A stretch of 64,000 nt of DNA from Bacteroides propionicigenes (GCF_018390535.1 NZ_JAHBBW010000013.1:1-64000); one strand, 5' to 3'. Shown: positions 43,894-55,543, numbered from the stretch's first letter. Notes: generated by a model from the sequence alone, not told the origin. A program made the numbers and translations.

Positions 43894-45579
43894 ATGAAAA
43901 AGAATTTCTTATTCGCAGTAATGGCATTTTTCATGGGATTGATAGCAACCTCATGTAGCCAAGACGAGATTATTTCGAGCAAAGACCAAACCGGAGGCGG
44001 TGCTATATCAATAGACGTAAATATTCCGGTGAACAATCCCGTGACACGTGCCGTGCCTAATATACCCGAAGGATATACGCTGCGTTGCATTCTTCAACTG
44101 ATGAAGTCAGACGGTAATGATGCTATCGGTGACAAAATTGTACAGGAAGTTCCGGCAGGAATTGAAAAGATAACTTTCACCTTTAATGCTCCAGACGAAG
44201 CGTATAAATGCGCCTTTTGGGCAGATTATGTGAAGAAACCGACAGAAGAACAAGACCTTGCCGCAGCCGACAACATCTACAATACAGCTGACCTGAAAGC
44301 TATCGGCTACACAGCCAATGCCGGAAACGAGATGTTCAATGGTGATGTGGCTGATGCTTTCTACGCTTGCTCACTGGCCCCTGCTACAGGCAATGAAACA
44401 CTCCCATCAATCACCCTGAAGCGTCCTTTTACTAAAATCACATTCAAGGACGGTCAATCAGCCTACACTGGCTATACCAAGATTACAATAAAAGATTTGC
44501 CCGCCCCCACCGGTTTCAACGTAATGAGTGGAGAGACTGCCGGATATGCCGGTAAAGATGCTTATACAAATAGCAAAATATCTTCTTCCGAACTTGCTGT
44601 TGAGAGCGGAAAATGGTTTAGCGTATACCTATTTGCAAGCTCAAACAAGGAAAACTTAGGTGAAGGCAATGACATTGTATTCGAGCTGAAGAAGGAGAAT
44701 GACGAAACCAGTGGAGAACTCAAATTGAACGGTGCAAGCATCACTCTGACAGAAAATGTAGAAGTAGAAGCAACAGTAGAGCCTAAAAAGGATAATGATA
44801 CTTCAATAGATGTTATCTTCCCCGATGGAATGGTAGATCCAAATGCATTGGCTGTAGGTGACTATATTCTGAAAGACGGTACTTTTAGCAAAACATATTC
44901 AGACCAAGCTGTAGCTATTGTATGGAAATTGGTAACAGACGGCGGCGAAGCTGTAGGTGATGCAGCAGATAATTATACAGCAGAAGCCAATGGGACTGAC
45001 ATGACAAGCAAGAAGATTACAGGTTATGCATTCTCAATAGGCTATGTAAATCGCTCATATATAGTCAATAAAGAAAACACTGAAGAATACACTTTAGTCG
45101 CCAATACTACCGACCTTACAACAACTAATTATGCAGCACTTCAAAAATCTAACAATATAATTTCTACCTTTACCGGAAAGACTTCTGTTTTGTTTAATAC
45201 AGCTTATCTTACATTCATTACGAATAATACCATCTCTTCAAATGACAACATTAGTAAATGGTATATCCCTTCTTGTAACCAATTATCAGATTTCCATACT
45301 GCCATATTGGGATATGGTGATACACCCGCCAATAAAGCAATTTCAGGAGCCTTTACCGCAGCGAATGCCACGATCATCAATCGAACTGGGGAAACGTACT
45401 TCATGTCAAGCACTCTAAGTGCAGACAATACAATGCCATGTATCGTCACTAAAACAGAAGATACTACGGATAAAACCCCTTTCATTTTTACACCGAAAAC
45501 TATACAACTCAAATCAGATACACAGTTTGCTATCCGCCCCGTCCTCACCATCTTCGAAGGTATCAGCAAAGCACAATAA
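43894..45579 (+). CDS. Fimbrillin-like (DUF6562-type) surface lipoprotein
   Basis: 561 residues starting at ATG 43894; an in-frame TTG six bases before is not a likely start. Lipobox Cys21 is followed by SQDE, a surface-export signal. The N-terminal ~290 residues resemble Mfa-like fimbrillin domains: the NNPVTRAV site could be a protease maturation point and KRPFTKITFKDG is typical. The C-terminal ~250 residues are a separate domain with Thr/Asn-rich strands and the motif NDNISKWYIPSCNQL, seen in surface adhesin-like proteins of Bacteroides. It is the last of the three fimbrial-type genes. Its role in a PUL is unclear; glycan capture is an attractive guess. Confidence 0.75.
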   Translation: MKKNFLFAVMAFFMGLIATSCSQDEIISSKDQTGGGAISIDVNIPVNNPVTRAVPNIPEGYTLRCILQLMKSDGNDAIGDKIVQEVPAGIEKITFTFNAPDEAYKCAFWADYVKKPTEEQDLAAADNIYNTADLKAIGYTANAGNEMFNGDVADAFYACSLAPATGNETLPSITLKRPFTKITFKDGQSAYTGYTKITIKDLPAPTGFNVMSGETAGYAGKDAYTNSKISSSELAVESGKWFSVYLFASSNKENLGEGNDIVFELKKENDETSGELKLNGASITLTENVEVEATVEPKKDNDTSIDVIFPDGMVDPNALAVGDYILKDGTFSKTYSDQAVAIVWKLVTDGGEAVGDAADNYTAEANGTDMTSKKITGYAFSIGYVNRSYIVNKENTEEYTLVANTTDLTTTNYAALQKSNNIISTFTGKTSVLFNTAYLTFITNNTISSNDNISKWYIPSCNQLSDFHTAILGYGDTPANKAISGAFTAANATIINRTGETYFMSSTLSADNTMPCIVTKTEDTTDKTPFIFTPKTIQLKSDTQFAIRPVLTIFEGISKAQ

Positions 45580-45636
45580 ACAGCTGTAACCCGATAACAA
45601 GGTAATTAAGACAATAGGATAACATATATTATTTTT

Positions 45637-45672
45637 CCCACCCCCACCGTAAGTACGCGTGTGTGGGGTGGG
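45637..45672. other. GC-rich hairpin upstream of the third lyase gene
   Basis: CCCACCCC and GGGGTGGG form an 8-bp GC stem 21 bp before the lyase start, in an otherwise AT-rich gap. There is no T run after it on the plus strand, so it is not a standard terminator. It may slow read-through or affect translation. Confidence 0.4.
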
Positions 45673-45693
45673 TTCCCAGTTTAAACTTATCGT

Positions 45694-48279
45694 ATGAGAA
45701 CACAAATCTACACTCTTTGTCGCCATACCGCACACTTCTGCTTTATTGTGTTATTACTCTCACTCTTCGCCTGCCGTGACGATACGCCACCCGTTACCCC
45801 CCAAGAGCCCGACACCGAAGAAGAAGAGACTGCAGAACTATCTGATGCCTATCACGACAAAATACGTACTGCTCCCTACCCGAAAGCCAACAACGAACTT
45901 TATCTGAACCCGCCACCCCTTATCGTACCCCAAAGTATGAAGACCGGCGAGCGTCTGCTATTTGAACTCTCACCCAGCGAAAACTTTAGCAGCACGGAGA
46001 CCATGCGCTCCGAAGCCGAAGAATGGTGCCTTTTCAACCCCCACCGTAAGTTGGAGACAGGTACTTGGTACTGGCGTTTCCGGCAAGCCGATGCCCAAGG
46101 TATCCCGCAAGGCGAATGGAGCGATACCTACCACTTTGAGGTAACCGAAAAGACCCCTGCATTCGTCACCCCCGCATTCAACGCATTCAGTAGCAGCCTG
46201 CCCTCCAGGCATCCGCGCCTCTACTGCTACCTGGACCCGCAACTGAAAGAGGCACGCCGCCAAGTATCCAAACACAGCGAATACCCCACCCTGCTGTCGC
46301 GCGCACAAAACGCCCTCAATGCCGACTATACAATGATAAATCCCAACGAAGACGCCGGCAGACTGGCAGGACACCTGCAAATGCTCTACGATGCCCTGCA
46401 CCTGACCCAAGACACCAGATATAGCAACCGTATGCACCAACTGCTCCGGCAGATGATGGCGTACCCCATCAGCGATCGGCTACTGTTCGCTTCCAACTTC
46501 GGCGCTACTGACATCGCCATCTGCTACGCCCGCATCTACGATATGCTGTACAACGAATTGACAGCCGACGAACGTGCCGTTGCAGAAAATGTAATGATGC
46601 GCGTACTGCGTAAAAACTATTCCATGCACCGCGGTATGCAAGAGAACCACATCTTCGACAACCATTTCTGGCAACAGAATATGCGTATCACTTTCCAGTG
46701 TGCCTTCCTGCTGTATAACAAGCCCGCATACAGTGCCGAAGTGCTACCCATGCTGAAATACTACTACGAACTATGGACCGCCCGCGCCCCCGCCTCCGGC
46801 TTTAACCGCGACGGCGTGTGGCACAACGGTAGCGGATACTTCAATAGCAACCTCGAAACACTGCACTATATGCCGATGCTCTTCACATACGTCACCGGCA
46901 CTGATTTCCTGCAACATCCCTGGTATCGCAACGCCGGGCGTTCAATGACCTACACATGGCCGCCCCGCTCCAAGAGCAGTGGCTTCGGAGACGGTAGCGA
47001 AAACGGAGACGAACCGGTGCGCCAGCGCGCTGCCTTCGCCGACTTCCTTGCCCGCGAGCTGAATGACCCATACGCCGGCTGGTACGCTTCAGAATGCGGT
47101 AACGCGCAAAACGACTACCTTTTTCGCCTCTACCGCATGTGCTCCACCCTCTGCTACCCCACCGACCTGCCTGCCGACGCTGCCAAGATGGTATGGTACG
47201 AAGACACGGGCGAAGTGGCGATGCACAGCTGCCTGACAGACACTGACCGCGACGTGAACCTGTCGTTCCGCTCCAGCACCTTCGGCTCGGGCAGCCACAC
47301 CACCTCAAGCCAAAACGCCTTCAACCTATTGTTCAAAGGGAAAGAGATATACCGCAGTTCGGGCTACTATCTGCATTTCAGCGATGCCCACAACCTGATG
47401 TCCTACCGCCACTCGCGGGCACACAACACCATTCTGGTGAACGGTATCGGGCAACCCTACTCCACCAACGGCTATGGCAACATTATGCGCGCCCTCGAAG
47501 GCGAACACATCACTTACTGTCTGGGTGATGCTTCAAAAGCCTACTGCGGCATCTCGGACGACCCCATGTGGGTGGAGGCTTTCGAGAAAGCCGGCATCAC
47601 CCAAACTCCGGAAAATGGTTTCGGTGAAACACCCCTCACCAAATACCGCCGCCACGTATTGATGCTTCATCCCGAAGGCATTGTCCTCATCTACGACGAA
47701 CTGGAGGCTTCGGAACCCGTCGCCTATGACTGGTTATTACACAGTCCCTCACAACTGTCTCTCAACAAAGAGTTGCTCACCATTAACCATTCCAGTCATG
47801 AGTTCGGTTATACAGCTGTGACCCAACTATTCTGCAACAATCCCGTCAATATGTCACTGACCGACCGATTTCTTGTCGCCCCCGATCCTGCTACCATGAA
47901 AAAAGGAAAATCATACCCCAACCAGTGGCACATGACGGCACGCATCGAAGGAGAGGCCAAGACCCGTATTCTTGCCGTAATACAAGCCAACGCCAGTGGT
48001 ATCCCCCCTCAAATCATCCGCAAAACGGGTAATACGCTAACAATAGGCAAATGGACTGTCAATGCCGAACTGGACGCCTCGCAACCCGCTTCACTCAGCA
48101 TAACCCATGCCGACACTCCCGTATATTTCAGCTACGGCAAGGAAAATCCAGTATTGAACGGAACACTTTATCCGAGAGAGAATACTATGTCATCCCTGCT
48201 TTACGATGCAATAAACGGTGAATACAAAGTGACAGAAATGAACGACCGGCTACCGGCAACTACCCGCGTAGCACGTTAA
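45694..48279 (+). CDS. Heparinase II/III-type polysaccharide lyase with DUF4962, surface lipoprotein (paralogue 3)
   Basis: 861 residues. Unlike its three paralogues it has a lipobox, with Cys27 in LLLSLFAC, followed by RDD and an acidic stretch PDTEEEETAEL. This fits a surface-exposed lipoprotein, which could make the first cut in the polymer. Domain order is as in the others: DUF4962 (YPKANNELYLNPPPLIVP, WCLFNPHRKLETGTWYWRFR), toroid (VWHNGSGYFNSN), and C-terminal sandwich (SFRSSTFGSGSHTTSSQNAF, RAHNTILVNGIGQP). No operator motif precedes it, so it is likely cotranscribed with the fimbrillin genes. Confidence 0.86.
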   Translation: MRTQIYTLCRHTAHFCFIVLLLSLFACRDDTPPVTPQEPDTEEEETAELSDAYHDKIRTAPYPKANNELYLNPPPLIVPQSMKTGERLLFELSPSENFSSTETMRSEAEEWCLFNPHRKLETGTWYWRFRQADAQGIPQGEWSDTYHFEVTEKTPAFVTPAFNAFSSSLPSRHPRLYCYLDPQLKEARRQVSKHSEYPTLLSRAQNALNADYTMINPNEDAGRLAGHLQMLYDALHLTQDTRYSNRMHQLLRQMMAYPISDRLLFASNFGATDIAICYARIYDMLYNELTADERAVAENVMMRVLRKNYSMHRGMQENHIFDNHFWQQNMRITFQCAFLLYNKPAYSAEVLPMLKYYYELWTARAPASGFNRDGVWHNGSGYFNSNLETLHYMPMLFTYVTGTDFLQHPWYRNAGRSMTYTWPPRSKSSGFGDGSENGDEPVRQRAAFADFLARELNDPYAGWYASECGNAQNDYLFRLYRMCSTLCYPTDLPADAAKMVWYEDTGEVAMHSCLTDTDRDVNLSFRSSTFGSGSHTTSSQNAFNLLFKGKEIYRSSGYYLHFSDAHNLMSYRHSRAHNTILVNGIGQPYSTNGYGNIMRALEGEHITYCLGDASKAYCGISDDPMWVEAFEKAGITQTPENGFGETPLTKYRRHVLMLHPEGIVLIYDELEASEPVAYDWLLHSPSQLSLNKELLTINHSSHEFGYTAVTQLFCNNPVNMSLTDRFLVAPDPATMKKGKSYPNQWHMTARIEGEAKTRILAVIQANASGIPPQIIRKTGNTLTIGKWTVNAELDASQPASLSITHADTPVYFSYGKENPVLNGTLYPRENTMSSLLYDAINGEYKVTEMNDRLPATTRVAR

Positions 48280-48310
48280 CAACAGGATGATTGCTATTTT
48301 TCATCATCAT

Positions 48311-48352
48311 AAATCTTCATTTTTGCGCATCATTTCGCAAAGATGAAGATTT
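48311..48352. other. Hairpin before the regulator gene
   Basis: AAATCTTCAT-T-TTTGCG and CGCAAA-G-ATGAAGATTT form a 17-bp stem with one wobble and an 8-nt loop. It lies between the lyase stop and the -7 element of the regulator gene. It may terminate upstream transcription, though the T run is weak, or act as an operator. Confidence 0.6.
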
Positions 48353-48359
48353 AATTATT

Positions 48360-48367
48360 TATCTTTG
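48360..48367 (+). promoter_or_regulatory. -7 promoter element (TATCTTTG) of the hybrid regulator gene
   Basis: A perfect TAnnTTTG match 31 bp before the start. No 21-bp operator repeat is present, which suggests constitutive low expression of the sensor. Confidence 0.6.
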
Positions 48368-48397
48368 TCTTGCAATCTTACTAAAAACTAACAGAAT

Positions 48398-51300
48398 ATG
48401 GCAAAGTACTTTATATTTCTTATAGCAAATATTGTCATACTATTGCTCCCCCTCCATGCACAGACACCCAAGCACATCAAGTTTATGCACATCGGAGTGA
48501 ATGAAGGATTGTCACAAAATACAATCTTTGACATAGCGCAAGACAAACAGGGCAATATGTGGTTTGCCACCTATGACGGCCTGAACAAATATGACGGTTA
48601 CGACTTCACCGCATATCAACACGATGAACAGAATCCGTACAGCATAGGAAGCAGCATTACCAGAACATGCCTGCTCGATTCGCAAGCCAATATATGGATA
48701 GGTACACAGGAAGGTTTGTCACTCTATGATACCTCACAAGACAAGTTCTATAACTACACTTTTCAAAGGGATAAAAAGAATATACCTGTTACCGGAATTG
48801 TAGAAATCAATGAAGGGCAGTTACTCCTACTATCAAATAAGGATGAAGATCTCTTGGTATTTAATACTGAAACCCGCCAATTCTCCGACAAGCCTCTGCA
48901 TCCCTCGCTACTATCCGTATCGCCCACTACTGTCAGCAGGCAAGGAGACAATATATACATCGGAAGTTACAAAGGAGTATTCGTTTACTCAATCTCCCGC
49001 AATACGCTTGAGAAAATCATACCGGAAAAGTTGCAAGACAAACAAATACTCTCTATTTTACAGCAATCCCCTACATGCCTATGGATAGGTACAGAGGGAA
49101 GCGGATTGTACAAAATCAATCCTCAAACAAAAGAATTAATCCATTATACTCATATCCCCGGAAAGAAAGGAAGTATCAGTTCCAACTATATCCGCTCCCT
49201 GGCACTCGACTCGGAAAATGTCTTATGGATAGGCGCTATCAATTCCCTGAACATCTATAATGAAGCAACCGATTCCTTTGACAGCTATGCCAGTAATGCG
49301 GAAGTAAGCGGAAGCCTCTCACAAGCATCTGTCCGTGATATTTTTATGGACACGCAAGGCGGAATGTGGTTAGGAACCTATTACGGCGGATTGAACTACT
49401 ATCATCCGCTAAAAGACCGTTTTCATAATATCCGGTCCTTTGCAAAAGAAAATTCGTTGAATAGCAGCACTATAGGATGTATCAAGGAAGATGCGCAGAA
49501 AGGTATTTGGATAGGTACCAATAACGGCGGTTTGAACTACTATAATCCCCACACACATAAGTTCACCTATTATACACAAAAAGACGGGCTTGAATCCAAT
49601 GACATTAAAGCCATATACATCGATGAAGCACAGAATCTGGTCTACATCGGTACTCACACCGGAGGTCTCAGCATACTGCACCGTAACTCCGGCCGTATCG
49701 AAACGTTCAACAACAGGAATACGAGAAACCTATACGATATTCAGCCTGCCATCAACGGTGATTTATGGATAACCGGAATGACGGCTCTTCTGCGTTTTAA
49801 CCCTCGACAGAAAACATTTACCCGCATAACCCATCAAAGTGACGGACGTCCTTTGGAGCAGAAGGAATCTACATATATATTACGCGACAGCAAGCAGCGC
49901 CTTTGGATAGGCAGCGAAAAAGGGTTGAACGTATATACAGAGGACAATAACGGATTGTTAGCCTGTCCCATACTGCCACACGACTTTCCGGTAAGGTCTA
50001 AAGCCGTCAACACCATATACGAAGCGCGAAACGGTATTTTCTGGATAGGAGCGCGAAACGGACTCTATCGCTTTGACGAAAGCAAAAAGGAGTATAAACA
50101 ATATACCACTGCCAACGGACTTCCCAACAACGTCATACACGGAATATTGGAAGACGCAGACGGCAGACTGTGGCTAAGCACCAACAAAGGGCTGAGTCGT
50201 TTCCAACCCGAGACAGAGAAGTTCCGTAACTATACAGACAATGACGGGCTTCAAAGTAATCAATTTACAAATAATGCTTACTTCCAGACCACAGAAGGAC
50301 AAATGTATTTCGGCGGCATCAACGGCATCACCACATTCCACCCGGAGCAGATAGTAGACAATCCATACACCCCTCCGGTTGTCCTCACCCGATTGCATCT
50401 GTTCAACAAGGCAGTTTCCCCTAATGATGACACCGGTCTGCTGAAGCAAGACATCAGCAGTACGAAAAGCATCACGTTATCGAGCAGGCAAACCATGTTT
50501 TCACTGGATTTCGTTGTATCGAACTACATATCAGGTAGCCATAACACATTCGCCTATATGCTGAAAGGGTATGACAAAGAGTGGTACTATACCAATACCC
50601 TGCGTACGGTATCCTACTCCAACCTCCCGGCGGGAACCTATCATTTCCTCGTAAAAGCCGCCAACAGCGACGGTAAATGGAATGAGACGCCGACAGAGCT
50701 GGAAATCGTGGTACTGCCCGTCTGGTACAAGACATGGTGGGCAATCCTGCTATTTATAGCTGCTTTCATTGCCATTACAATTTTCATATTCCGCTACTTC
50801 TGGATGCGCAAAAGTATGGAAGCCGAACTGCAAATGGAACGTGTGGACAAAGAGCGTCAAAAAGAGATGAATGAAATGAAGCTGCGTTTCTTCATCAACA
50901 TTTCCCATGAGTTGCGTACTCCGCTGACATTGATTCTCGCCCCGGTACAGGAAATGATGGATAGAGTAAGCGACCGATGGCTGCACAAGCAACTGGAGCA
51001 TGTACAGAAAAACACCAATCGGTTGCTGCATCTGGTGAACCAGCTAATGGATTATCGCCGTGCCGAATTGGGTGTGTTCAATCTGAAAGTACGTCCCAAT
51101 CCGATACACAATGTCATTAAAAAAGACTTCTTGTTCTACGAACGTCTGGCAGAACGTAAGCAGATAACCTATAATTTCAACTCCAACACAGAAGGACGTG
51201 AGATTCTTTGCGATCCGGATTATTTGGAACTGATTGTAAACAACCTGCTTTCCAATGCCTTCAAATATACCGACGAGGGCAAGAGCATCACCGTAACCTT

Positions 51301-52429
51301 GCAGGAAGAGAACCGCGAACTCCTCCTCCAAGTGAAAGACACAGGAAACGGTATTCCCATAGACAAGCAGGGAAAGATATTCGAACGCTTCTACCAGATA
51401 GATAATGAACATCTGGGCAGCGGCATCGGTTTGTCACTGGTACAACGGCTTGTAGACCTGCATCACGGACGCATCGAATTGGAAAGCCGGGAAGGTGTCG
51501 GAAGTACATTCACCGTCTACCTGCCGACAGAGGAATCGGTCTATCTCCCGGAGGAAAGACAGACTGCGTCAGAACCCGTAGAAGAGCAGAGAGTCTACAC
51601 CACCAATGACCGGAATATGTATGTAATCGACACGGAAACAAAAGAGGTTGCTGAGGAAACGCCCGAAAAAGAGGGACAACGTAAAGAGAACATCCTGATT
51701 GTAGAAGACAATGCGGATATCCGCCAATATCTCAGCGAAGAGTTGGGCAAGAGCTACCACATACTGACTGCCGAAAATGGTGAAGAGGCGTTATCCATCG
51801 TAAAAGAGCAAGAAATTGACCTCATACTGACCGACGTCATGATGCCCGTTATGGACGGATTGCAACTTTGCAAACAGATAAAACAAAACTTGCGCACTTG
51901 TCATATCCCCGTTATCATACTGTCCGCCAAGACCGATTTGAAAGAACAGCTGGAGGGCTTGCAAGTAGGCGCGGATGACTATATCCCCAAACCTTTCTCT
52001 ATGGCAGTGGTTACCGCAAAAATTAAGAATCTGTTCCGTACACGCCACCGTGCCATTGAGCATTATTCCAACTCATTGGAAGTGGAGCCGGAAAAAGTGG
52101 CACTCAATCCGATGGATGAAGAACTGTTGAAGAAAGCGATAGCTATCATGGAAAAGCATATGGATAATGTGGAGTTCTCGACCGATGAATTCGCACGTGA
52201 GATGTGTATGAGCCGCTCCAACCTGCACATCAAGATGAAAGCGCTGACAGGAGAATCTACCAATGATTTTATCCGCAAAATGCGTTTCAACCAAGCCACC
52301 AAATTACTGAAAGAGGGCAGATACACCGTAGCGGAAATCAGCGGAATGGTCGGTTTCAATACTCCGTCTTACTTCGCTACCAGCTTTAAAAAATATTTCG
52401 GCTGCCTGCCGTCAGAGTACGGAAAGTAG
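48398..52429 (+). CDS. Hybrid two-component system regulator (HTCS)
   Basis: A single protein of 1343 residues that senses a glycan fragment in the periplasm and switches on transcription. In order: a signal peptide (about 1-22); two beta-propellers of Reg_prop repeats, with recurring LWIG, IWIG and MWLG blades, to about 690; a Y_Y_Y domain to about 775; one membrane segment at about 780-803; a HisKA domain with H837 in ISHELRTP; a HATPase domain with [13 protein letters not shown] and GSGIGLSLV; a receiver domain with D1146 in [11 protein letters not shown]; and an AraC-type HTH ending [22 protein letters not shown]. It is flanked by the PUL genes and is the only regulator in the locus, so it is the most likely binder of the six operator repeats. 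Confidence 0.95.
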   Translation: MAKYFIFLIANIVILLLPLHAQTPKHIKFMHIGVNEGLSQNTIFDIAQDKQGNMWFATYDGLNKYDGYDFTAYQHDEQNPYSIGSSITRTCLLDSQANIWIGTQEGLSLYDTSQDKFYNYTFQRDKKNIPVTGIVEINEGQLLLLSNKDEDLLVFNTETRQFSDKPLHPSLLSVSPTTVSRQGDNIYIGSYKGVFVYSISRNTLEKIIPEKLQDKQILSILQQSPTCLWIGTEGSGLYKINPQTKELIHYTHIPGKKGSISSNYIRSLALDSENVLWIGAINSLNIYNEATDSFDSYASNAEVSGSLSQASVRDIFMDTQGGMWLGTYYGGLNYYHPLKDRFHNIRSFAKENSLNSSTIGCIKEDAQKGIWIGTNNGGLNYYNPHTHKFTYYTQKDGLESNDIKAIYIDEAQNLVYIGTHTGGLSILHRNSGRIETFNNRNTRNLYDIQPAINGDLWITGMTALLRFNPRQKTFTRITHQSDGRPLEQKESTYILRDSKQRLWIGSEKGLNVYTEDNNGLLACPILPHDFPVRSKAVNTIYEARNGIFWIGARNGLYRFDESKKEYKQYTTANGLPNNVIHGILEDADGRLWLSTNKGLSRFQPETEKFRNYTDNDGLQSNQFTNNAYFQTTEGQMYFGGINGITTFHPEQIVDNPYTPPVVLTRLHLFNKAVSPNDDTGLLKQDISSTKSITLSSRQTMFSLDFVVSNYISGSHNTFAYMLKGYDKEWYYTNTLRTVSYSNLPAGTYHFLVKAANSDGKWNETPTELEIVVLPVWYKTWWAILLFIAAFIAITIFIFRYFWMRKSMEAELQMERVDKERQKEMNEMKLRFFINISHELRTPLTLILAPVQEMMDRVSDRWLHKQLEHVQKNTNRLLHLVNQLMDYRRAELGVFNLKVRPNPIHNVIKKDFLFYERLAERKQITYNFNSNTEGREILCDPDYLELIVNNLLSNAFKYTDEGKSITVTLQEENRELLLQVKDTGNGIPIDKQGKIFERFYQIDNEHLGSGIGLSLVQRLVDLHHGRIELESREGVGSTFTVYLPTEESVYLPEERQTASEPVEEQRVYTTNDRNMYVIDTETKEVAEETPEKEGQRKENILIVEDNADIRQYLSEELGKSYHILTAENGEEALSIVKEQEIDLILTDVMMPVMDGLQLCKQIKQNLRTCHIPVIILSAKTDLKEQLEGLQVGADDYIPKPFSMAVVTAKIKNLFRTRHRAIEHYSNSLEVEPEKVALNPMDEELLKKAIAIMEKHMDNVEFSTDEFAREMCMSRSNLHIKMKALTGESTNDFIRKMRFNQATKLLKEGRYTVAEISGMVGFNTPSYFATSFKKYFGCLPSEYGK

Positions 52430-52434
52430 ATTTT

Positions 52435-52541
52435 CAGACAAAAGTATAATGCAATTAGACAGAAGTGAGACAGGTTTATACTTGTCTCACTTTTTATCAT
52501 ACACCGTTATAACCGTTGAAATGCCAACTTGCCTATCTTTG
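52435..52541 (+). promoter_or_regulatory. PUL operator and promoter, site D (GH95 gene)
   Basis: Half-sites CAGACAAAA at 52435 and TAGACAGAA at 52456 are 21 bp apart. TATCTTTG, a perfect -7 element, is at 52534, 70 bp after the second 9-mer. The first half-site begins six bases after the stop codon of the regulator gene, and the second overlaps its terminator. Confidence 0.65.
52463..52495 (+). terminator. Terminator of the hybrid regulator gene
   Basis: AAGTGAGACA and TGTCTCACTT pair perfectly with a 10-nt loop, followed by TTT. It starts 33 bp after the stop codon. Confidence 0.8.
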
Positions 52542-52568
52542 TTTCAAACAAAAGCAAGAACATTTACC

Positions 52569-55337
52569 ATGAAAAACAGAAAGAAACTTCTGACCGTCTT
52601 ATTATGCCTGTCCTATATAATCAATGTGCAGGCGCAGTATGAAAGCACCGGACAACCTACTTCCGATTACGAACTTTGGTATGATGAACCCGCAAACAAC
52701 CAAGGCGGCGTAATTCCCCCTAATGAGTCCGAACGCCCTATCGATACGGATTGGGAACGTTGGTCGCTCCCTATCGGGAACGGTTACATGGGAGCAAGTA
52801 TCTTTGGCGGTACAAGTACGGAAAGACTGCAGCTGACAGACAAGACCCTATACATACGCGGACTTTGGGGAGCCGAAACCCAAACCTCATTCGGCGATTT
52901 GTATCTGGATTTCTTCCATAATCTCCGTACCGATTATCGCCGAAGCTTGAATCTGAACAAAGGTATTGCCGAAGTCAGCTACGAATACCAAGGCGTAAAA
53001 TACCATCGTGAATACTTCATGAGTTATCCGGACAATGTACTGGTCATCAAACTAACCGCCGACAAACCCGGAAAACTTTCTTTTACCGTTCGTCCCCAAA
53101 TTGCCCACCTCGTTCCTTTCGGTCCCTTGCAACGTACGGACACTATGACCATAGGCTATTTAAGCGGTCCCACACAAACCCGCTTCAACTATAACGGACG
53201 TGAAGGCAAGGTCTTTGCCAAAGAAGATATGATTACTCTGAGAGGTAAAACAGAATATCTGAAACTGATTTATGAAGCGCAAATCAAAGTTATTCCGGTA
53301 AACGGAAGCATATCCGCCCGAAATGACACCAACGCAGACCACGGTACCCTCCGGGTAGAGAATGCCGATTCAGCCGTCATACTATTGGCTTTAGGAACCA
53401 ATTACCGATTAACGCCGCAAGTATTCTCCAACAAACCTGCCGAAAAACTGAAAGGCTGTCCTGACCCGCATACGGAAATATCCCGACGCCTCATCAAGGC
53501 CGCCCAAAAAGGCTACGACCAATTACGCGCTGCACACATCAACGACTTCTCCTCCCTCACCGGACGGGTACAGCTGAATATCGGCAAGAAAAGCCCCCTC
53601 ACTACCGACCGCCTGTTGGCAACCTATAAACAAGGGAAGCAAGACCCCTATCTGGAAGAGCTCTTCTTCCACTACGGCCGCTACCTGCTTATCAGCAGCA
53701 CCCGTAAAGGAGCATTGCCTCCCACCCTGCAAGGAGTCTGGAACCAGTATGAACTGGCCCCATGGAACGGAAACTATACCCACAACATCAATATACAAAT
53801 GAACTACTGGCCTGCCTTCAACACCAATCTGATAGAGCTTTTCGAAAGTTACGCGGATTTCCATAAGGCCTACAAGCCCATGGCAGAACAGTTTGCATCG
53901 AAATACATCAAGATACACCATCCGCAGCACTTCTCCGACGAACCCGGCGGCAATGGCTGGACCATGGGCACAGGCGCAGGAGCTTATATGGTAGGAATGC
54001 CCGGCGGACATTCCGGTCCCGGCATGGCAGCCTTCACCTCGAAACTTTTCTGGGACTATTACGCCTTCACCAATGACAAACAAATCCTGAAAGAGACAGC
54101 CTATCCCGCAGTGCTGGGAGTGGCCAACTTCCTGAGCAAAGTCACTGCCGACACACTCGGCTTCCTGCTTGCCACTCCCTCCGCCTCACCCGAACAATAT
54201 GCCAAAGCCACCAAGCGTCCTTATCCTACCATCGGATGCGCTTTCGACCAGCAGATGATATATGAAAACCATCAGGACGCCATCCGTGCCGCAGCCTTAC
54301 TGGGCGACCGCAACAAAAACATCCGTCTCTTTAAGGAACAAAGCAAACGGCTGGATCCCGTACAGATAGGCAATTCCGGTCAAATCAAAGAATACCGCGA
54401 GGAAAAACATTACGGTGATATCGTACTGGAACAGAACCACCGCCACATCTCACATCTTATCGGCCTCTATCCCGGTACGCTAATCAATGAGAATACCCCC
54501 GCATGGCTGGATGCAGCCAAAGTGACGCTCAACCGTCGCGGTGATGTTTCCACCGGTTGGTCTATGGCACACAAAATAAATCTTTGGGCACGTGCCAAAG
54601 AGGGGAACCGCGCACATGACCTCGTAGCCGCCTTGCTCACAACGGGCATTCACGAAAATCTTTGGGCAACCTGTCTTGCCGTCCTCCGTTCGCCTTTCCA
54701 GATTGACGCCAACTTCGGCGGAACAGCCGGTATCGCAGAAATGCTGCTGCAAAGCCATGAAGGCTATATACATATCCTGCCCGCCCTGCCGGATGTATGG
54801 AAGAACGGTTCATACAAAGGACTCACCGCACGCGGCAACTTCGAAGTATCCGCTAACTGGAAGGGAGGGATGCTTATACAAGCTGAGATTCTGTCCAAAC
54901 AGAATGGCGCCTGCATTTTAAAACATCCCAACATTACCTATGCAGTACTGAAAGATACCGCAGGTAAAGCGATAAAATACAAGCCGATAGGTAAAGACAA
55001 AATATCATTCCCGGCAAAAGCCAACCAAACATACATACTAAGTAATGTGCCGCAACGCAAAGTAGCGGCAGCCCCACAGGACTTAAAGGCGGGCTTCGAT
55101 GGGAACACCGTTTCCCTGCAATGGACACCCGCCAAAGATGCTGCCGCCTATGCCATATATCGCACTCGCGGTAACAACCCCGACTACGAACTGATAGCAA
55201 CCGATGTAAAGCAACCGACCTATAAATACACCGCACCGGAACTCAAAGACACCGACTATCTGGTACTCAAAGTGGTATCACTCGACAAGGGAGGTAATGA
55301 GGGAAAAGGAACGGCTACCTGCATTGAAAAGAAATAA
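52569..55337 (+). CDS. GH95 alpha-1,2-L-fucosidase / alpha-L-galactosidase with C-terminal Fn3 domain
   Basis: 922 residues from ATG 52569. The frame is open for another 40 codons upstream, but those would lie in the promoter, and [16 protein letters not shown]... gives the signal peptide ending NVQAQ. GH95 inverting enzymes use an Asp activated by two Asn; these correspond to Asn406 and Asn408 in [12 protein letters not shown] and Asp713 in [17 protein letters not shown], all present. [12 protein letters not shown] motif is also intact. The N-terminal beta domain, alpha/alpha toroid and C-terminal sandwich are complete, and an extra Fn3-like domain covers about 835-920. It removes terminal alpha-L-fucose or L-galactose; which one cannot be told. 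Single-gene unit with its own operator and terminator. Confidence 0.9.
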   Translation: MKNRKKLLTVLLCLSYIINVQAQYESTGQPTSDYELWYDEPANNQGGVIPPNESERPIDTDWERWSLPIGNGYMGASIFGGTSTERLQLTDKTLYIRGLWGAETQTSFGDLYLDFFHNLRTDYRRSLNLNKGIAEVSYEYQGVKYHREYFMSYPDNVLVIKLTADKPGKLSFTVRPQIAHLVPFGPLQRTDTMTIGYLSGPTQTRFNYNGREGKVFAKEDMITLRGKTEYLKLIYEAQIKVIPVNGSISARNDTNADHGTLRVENADSAVILLALGTNYRLTPQVFSNKPAEKLKGCPDPHTEISRRLIKAAQKGYDQLRAAHINDFSSLTGRVQLNIGKKSPLTTDRLLATYKQGKQDPYLEELFFHYGRYLLISSTRKGALPPTLQGVWNQYELAPWNGNYTHNINIQMNYWPAFNTNLIELFESYADFHKAYKPMAEQFASKYIKIHHPQHFSDEPGGNGWTMGTGAGAYMVGMPGGHSGPGMAAFTSKLFWDYYAFTNDKQILKETAYPAVLGVANFLSKVTADTLGFLLATPSASPEQYAKATKRPYPTIGCAFDQQMIYENHQDAIRAAALLGDRNKNIRLFKEQSKRLDPVQIGNSGQIKEYREEKHYGDIVLEQNHRHISHLIGLYPGTLINENTPAWLDAAKVTLNRRGDVSTGWSMAHKINLWARAKEGNRAHDLVAALLTTGIHENLWATCLAVLRSPFQIDANFGGTAGIAEMLLQSHEGYIHILPALPDVWKNGSYKGLTARGNFEVSANWKGGMLIQAEILSKQNGACILKHPNITYAVLKDTAGKAIKYKPIGKDKISFPAKANQTYILSNVPQRKVAAAPQDLKAGFDGNTVSLQWTPAKDAAAYAIYRTRGNNPDYELIATDVKQPTYKYTAPELKDTDYLVLKVVSLDKGGNEGKGTATCIEKK

Positions 55338-55353
55338 GACTCATTAAATAAAG

Positions 55354-55379
55354 AAAAGGCAATGAATATTGCCTTTTTT
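55354..55379 (+). terminator. Terminator of the GH95 gene
   Basis: AAAAGGCAAT and ATTGCCTTTT pair with a 4-nt loop, followed by T residues. It starts 17 bp after the stop codon. Confidence 0.88.
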
Positions 55380-55398
55380 CTTTCATATCTGTCACTGT

Positions 55399-55505
55399 TA
55401 CACAAAATCAAAAGCACTTTGCACAAAAGTGCAAGCGCTTTATACTTATATAATAAATCATTTGACGACATAGAAAGTCGTTTATATATCGATACGATAC
55501 CTTTG
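55399..55505 (+). promoter_or_regulatory. PUL operator and promoter, site E (fourth lyase unit)
   Basis: Half-sites TACACAAAATCAAAAGC at 55399 and TGCACAAAAGTGCAAGC at 55420 are 21 bp apart. TACCTTTG, a perfect -7 element, is at 55498, 70 bp after the second 9-mer. The spacing is identical to site B. Confidence 0.78.
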
Positions 55506-55543
55506 CTACCGTTGACTGAGAATCATTTCAAAAACAATATAAC

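Noticed and set aside
29962..48279. Call of the locus as a heparin/heparan sulfate PUL
   Set aside because: The lyases are the DUF4962 type, not heparinase I or classical II/III. GH88 is missing, and the fucosidases and alpha-galactosidase do not fit plain heparin.
48398..52429. Reading the sensor and regulator as two fused genes from a frameshift
   Set aside because: Periplasmic propellers, kinase, receiver and AraC domain in one chain is the normal HTCS design.
52449..52568. Upstream in-frame extension of the GH95 gene by 40 codons
   Set aside because: It would cover the regulator terminator and the -7 element and would bury the signal peptide. The ATG at 52569 is right.
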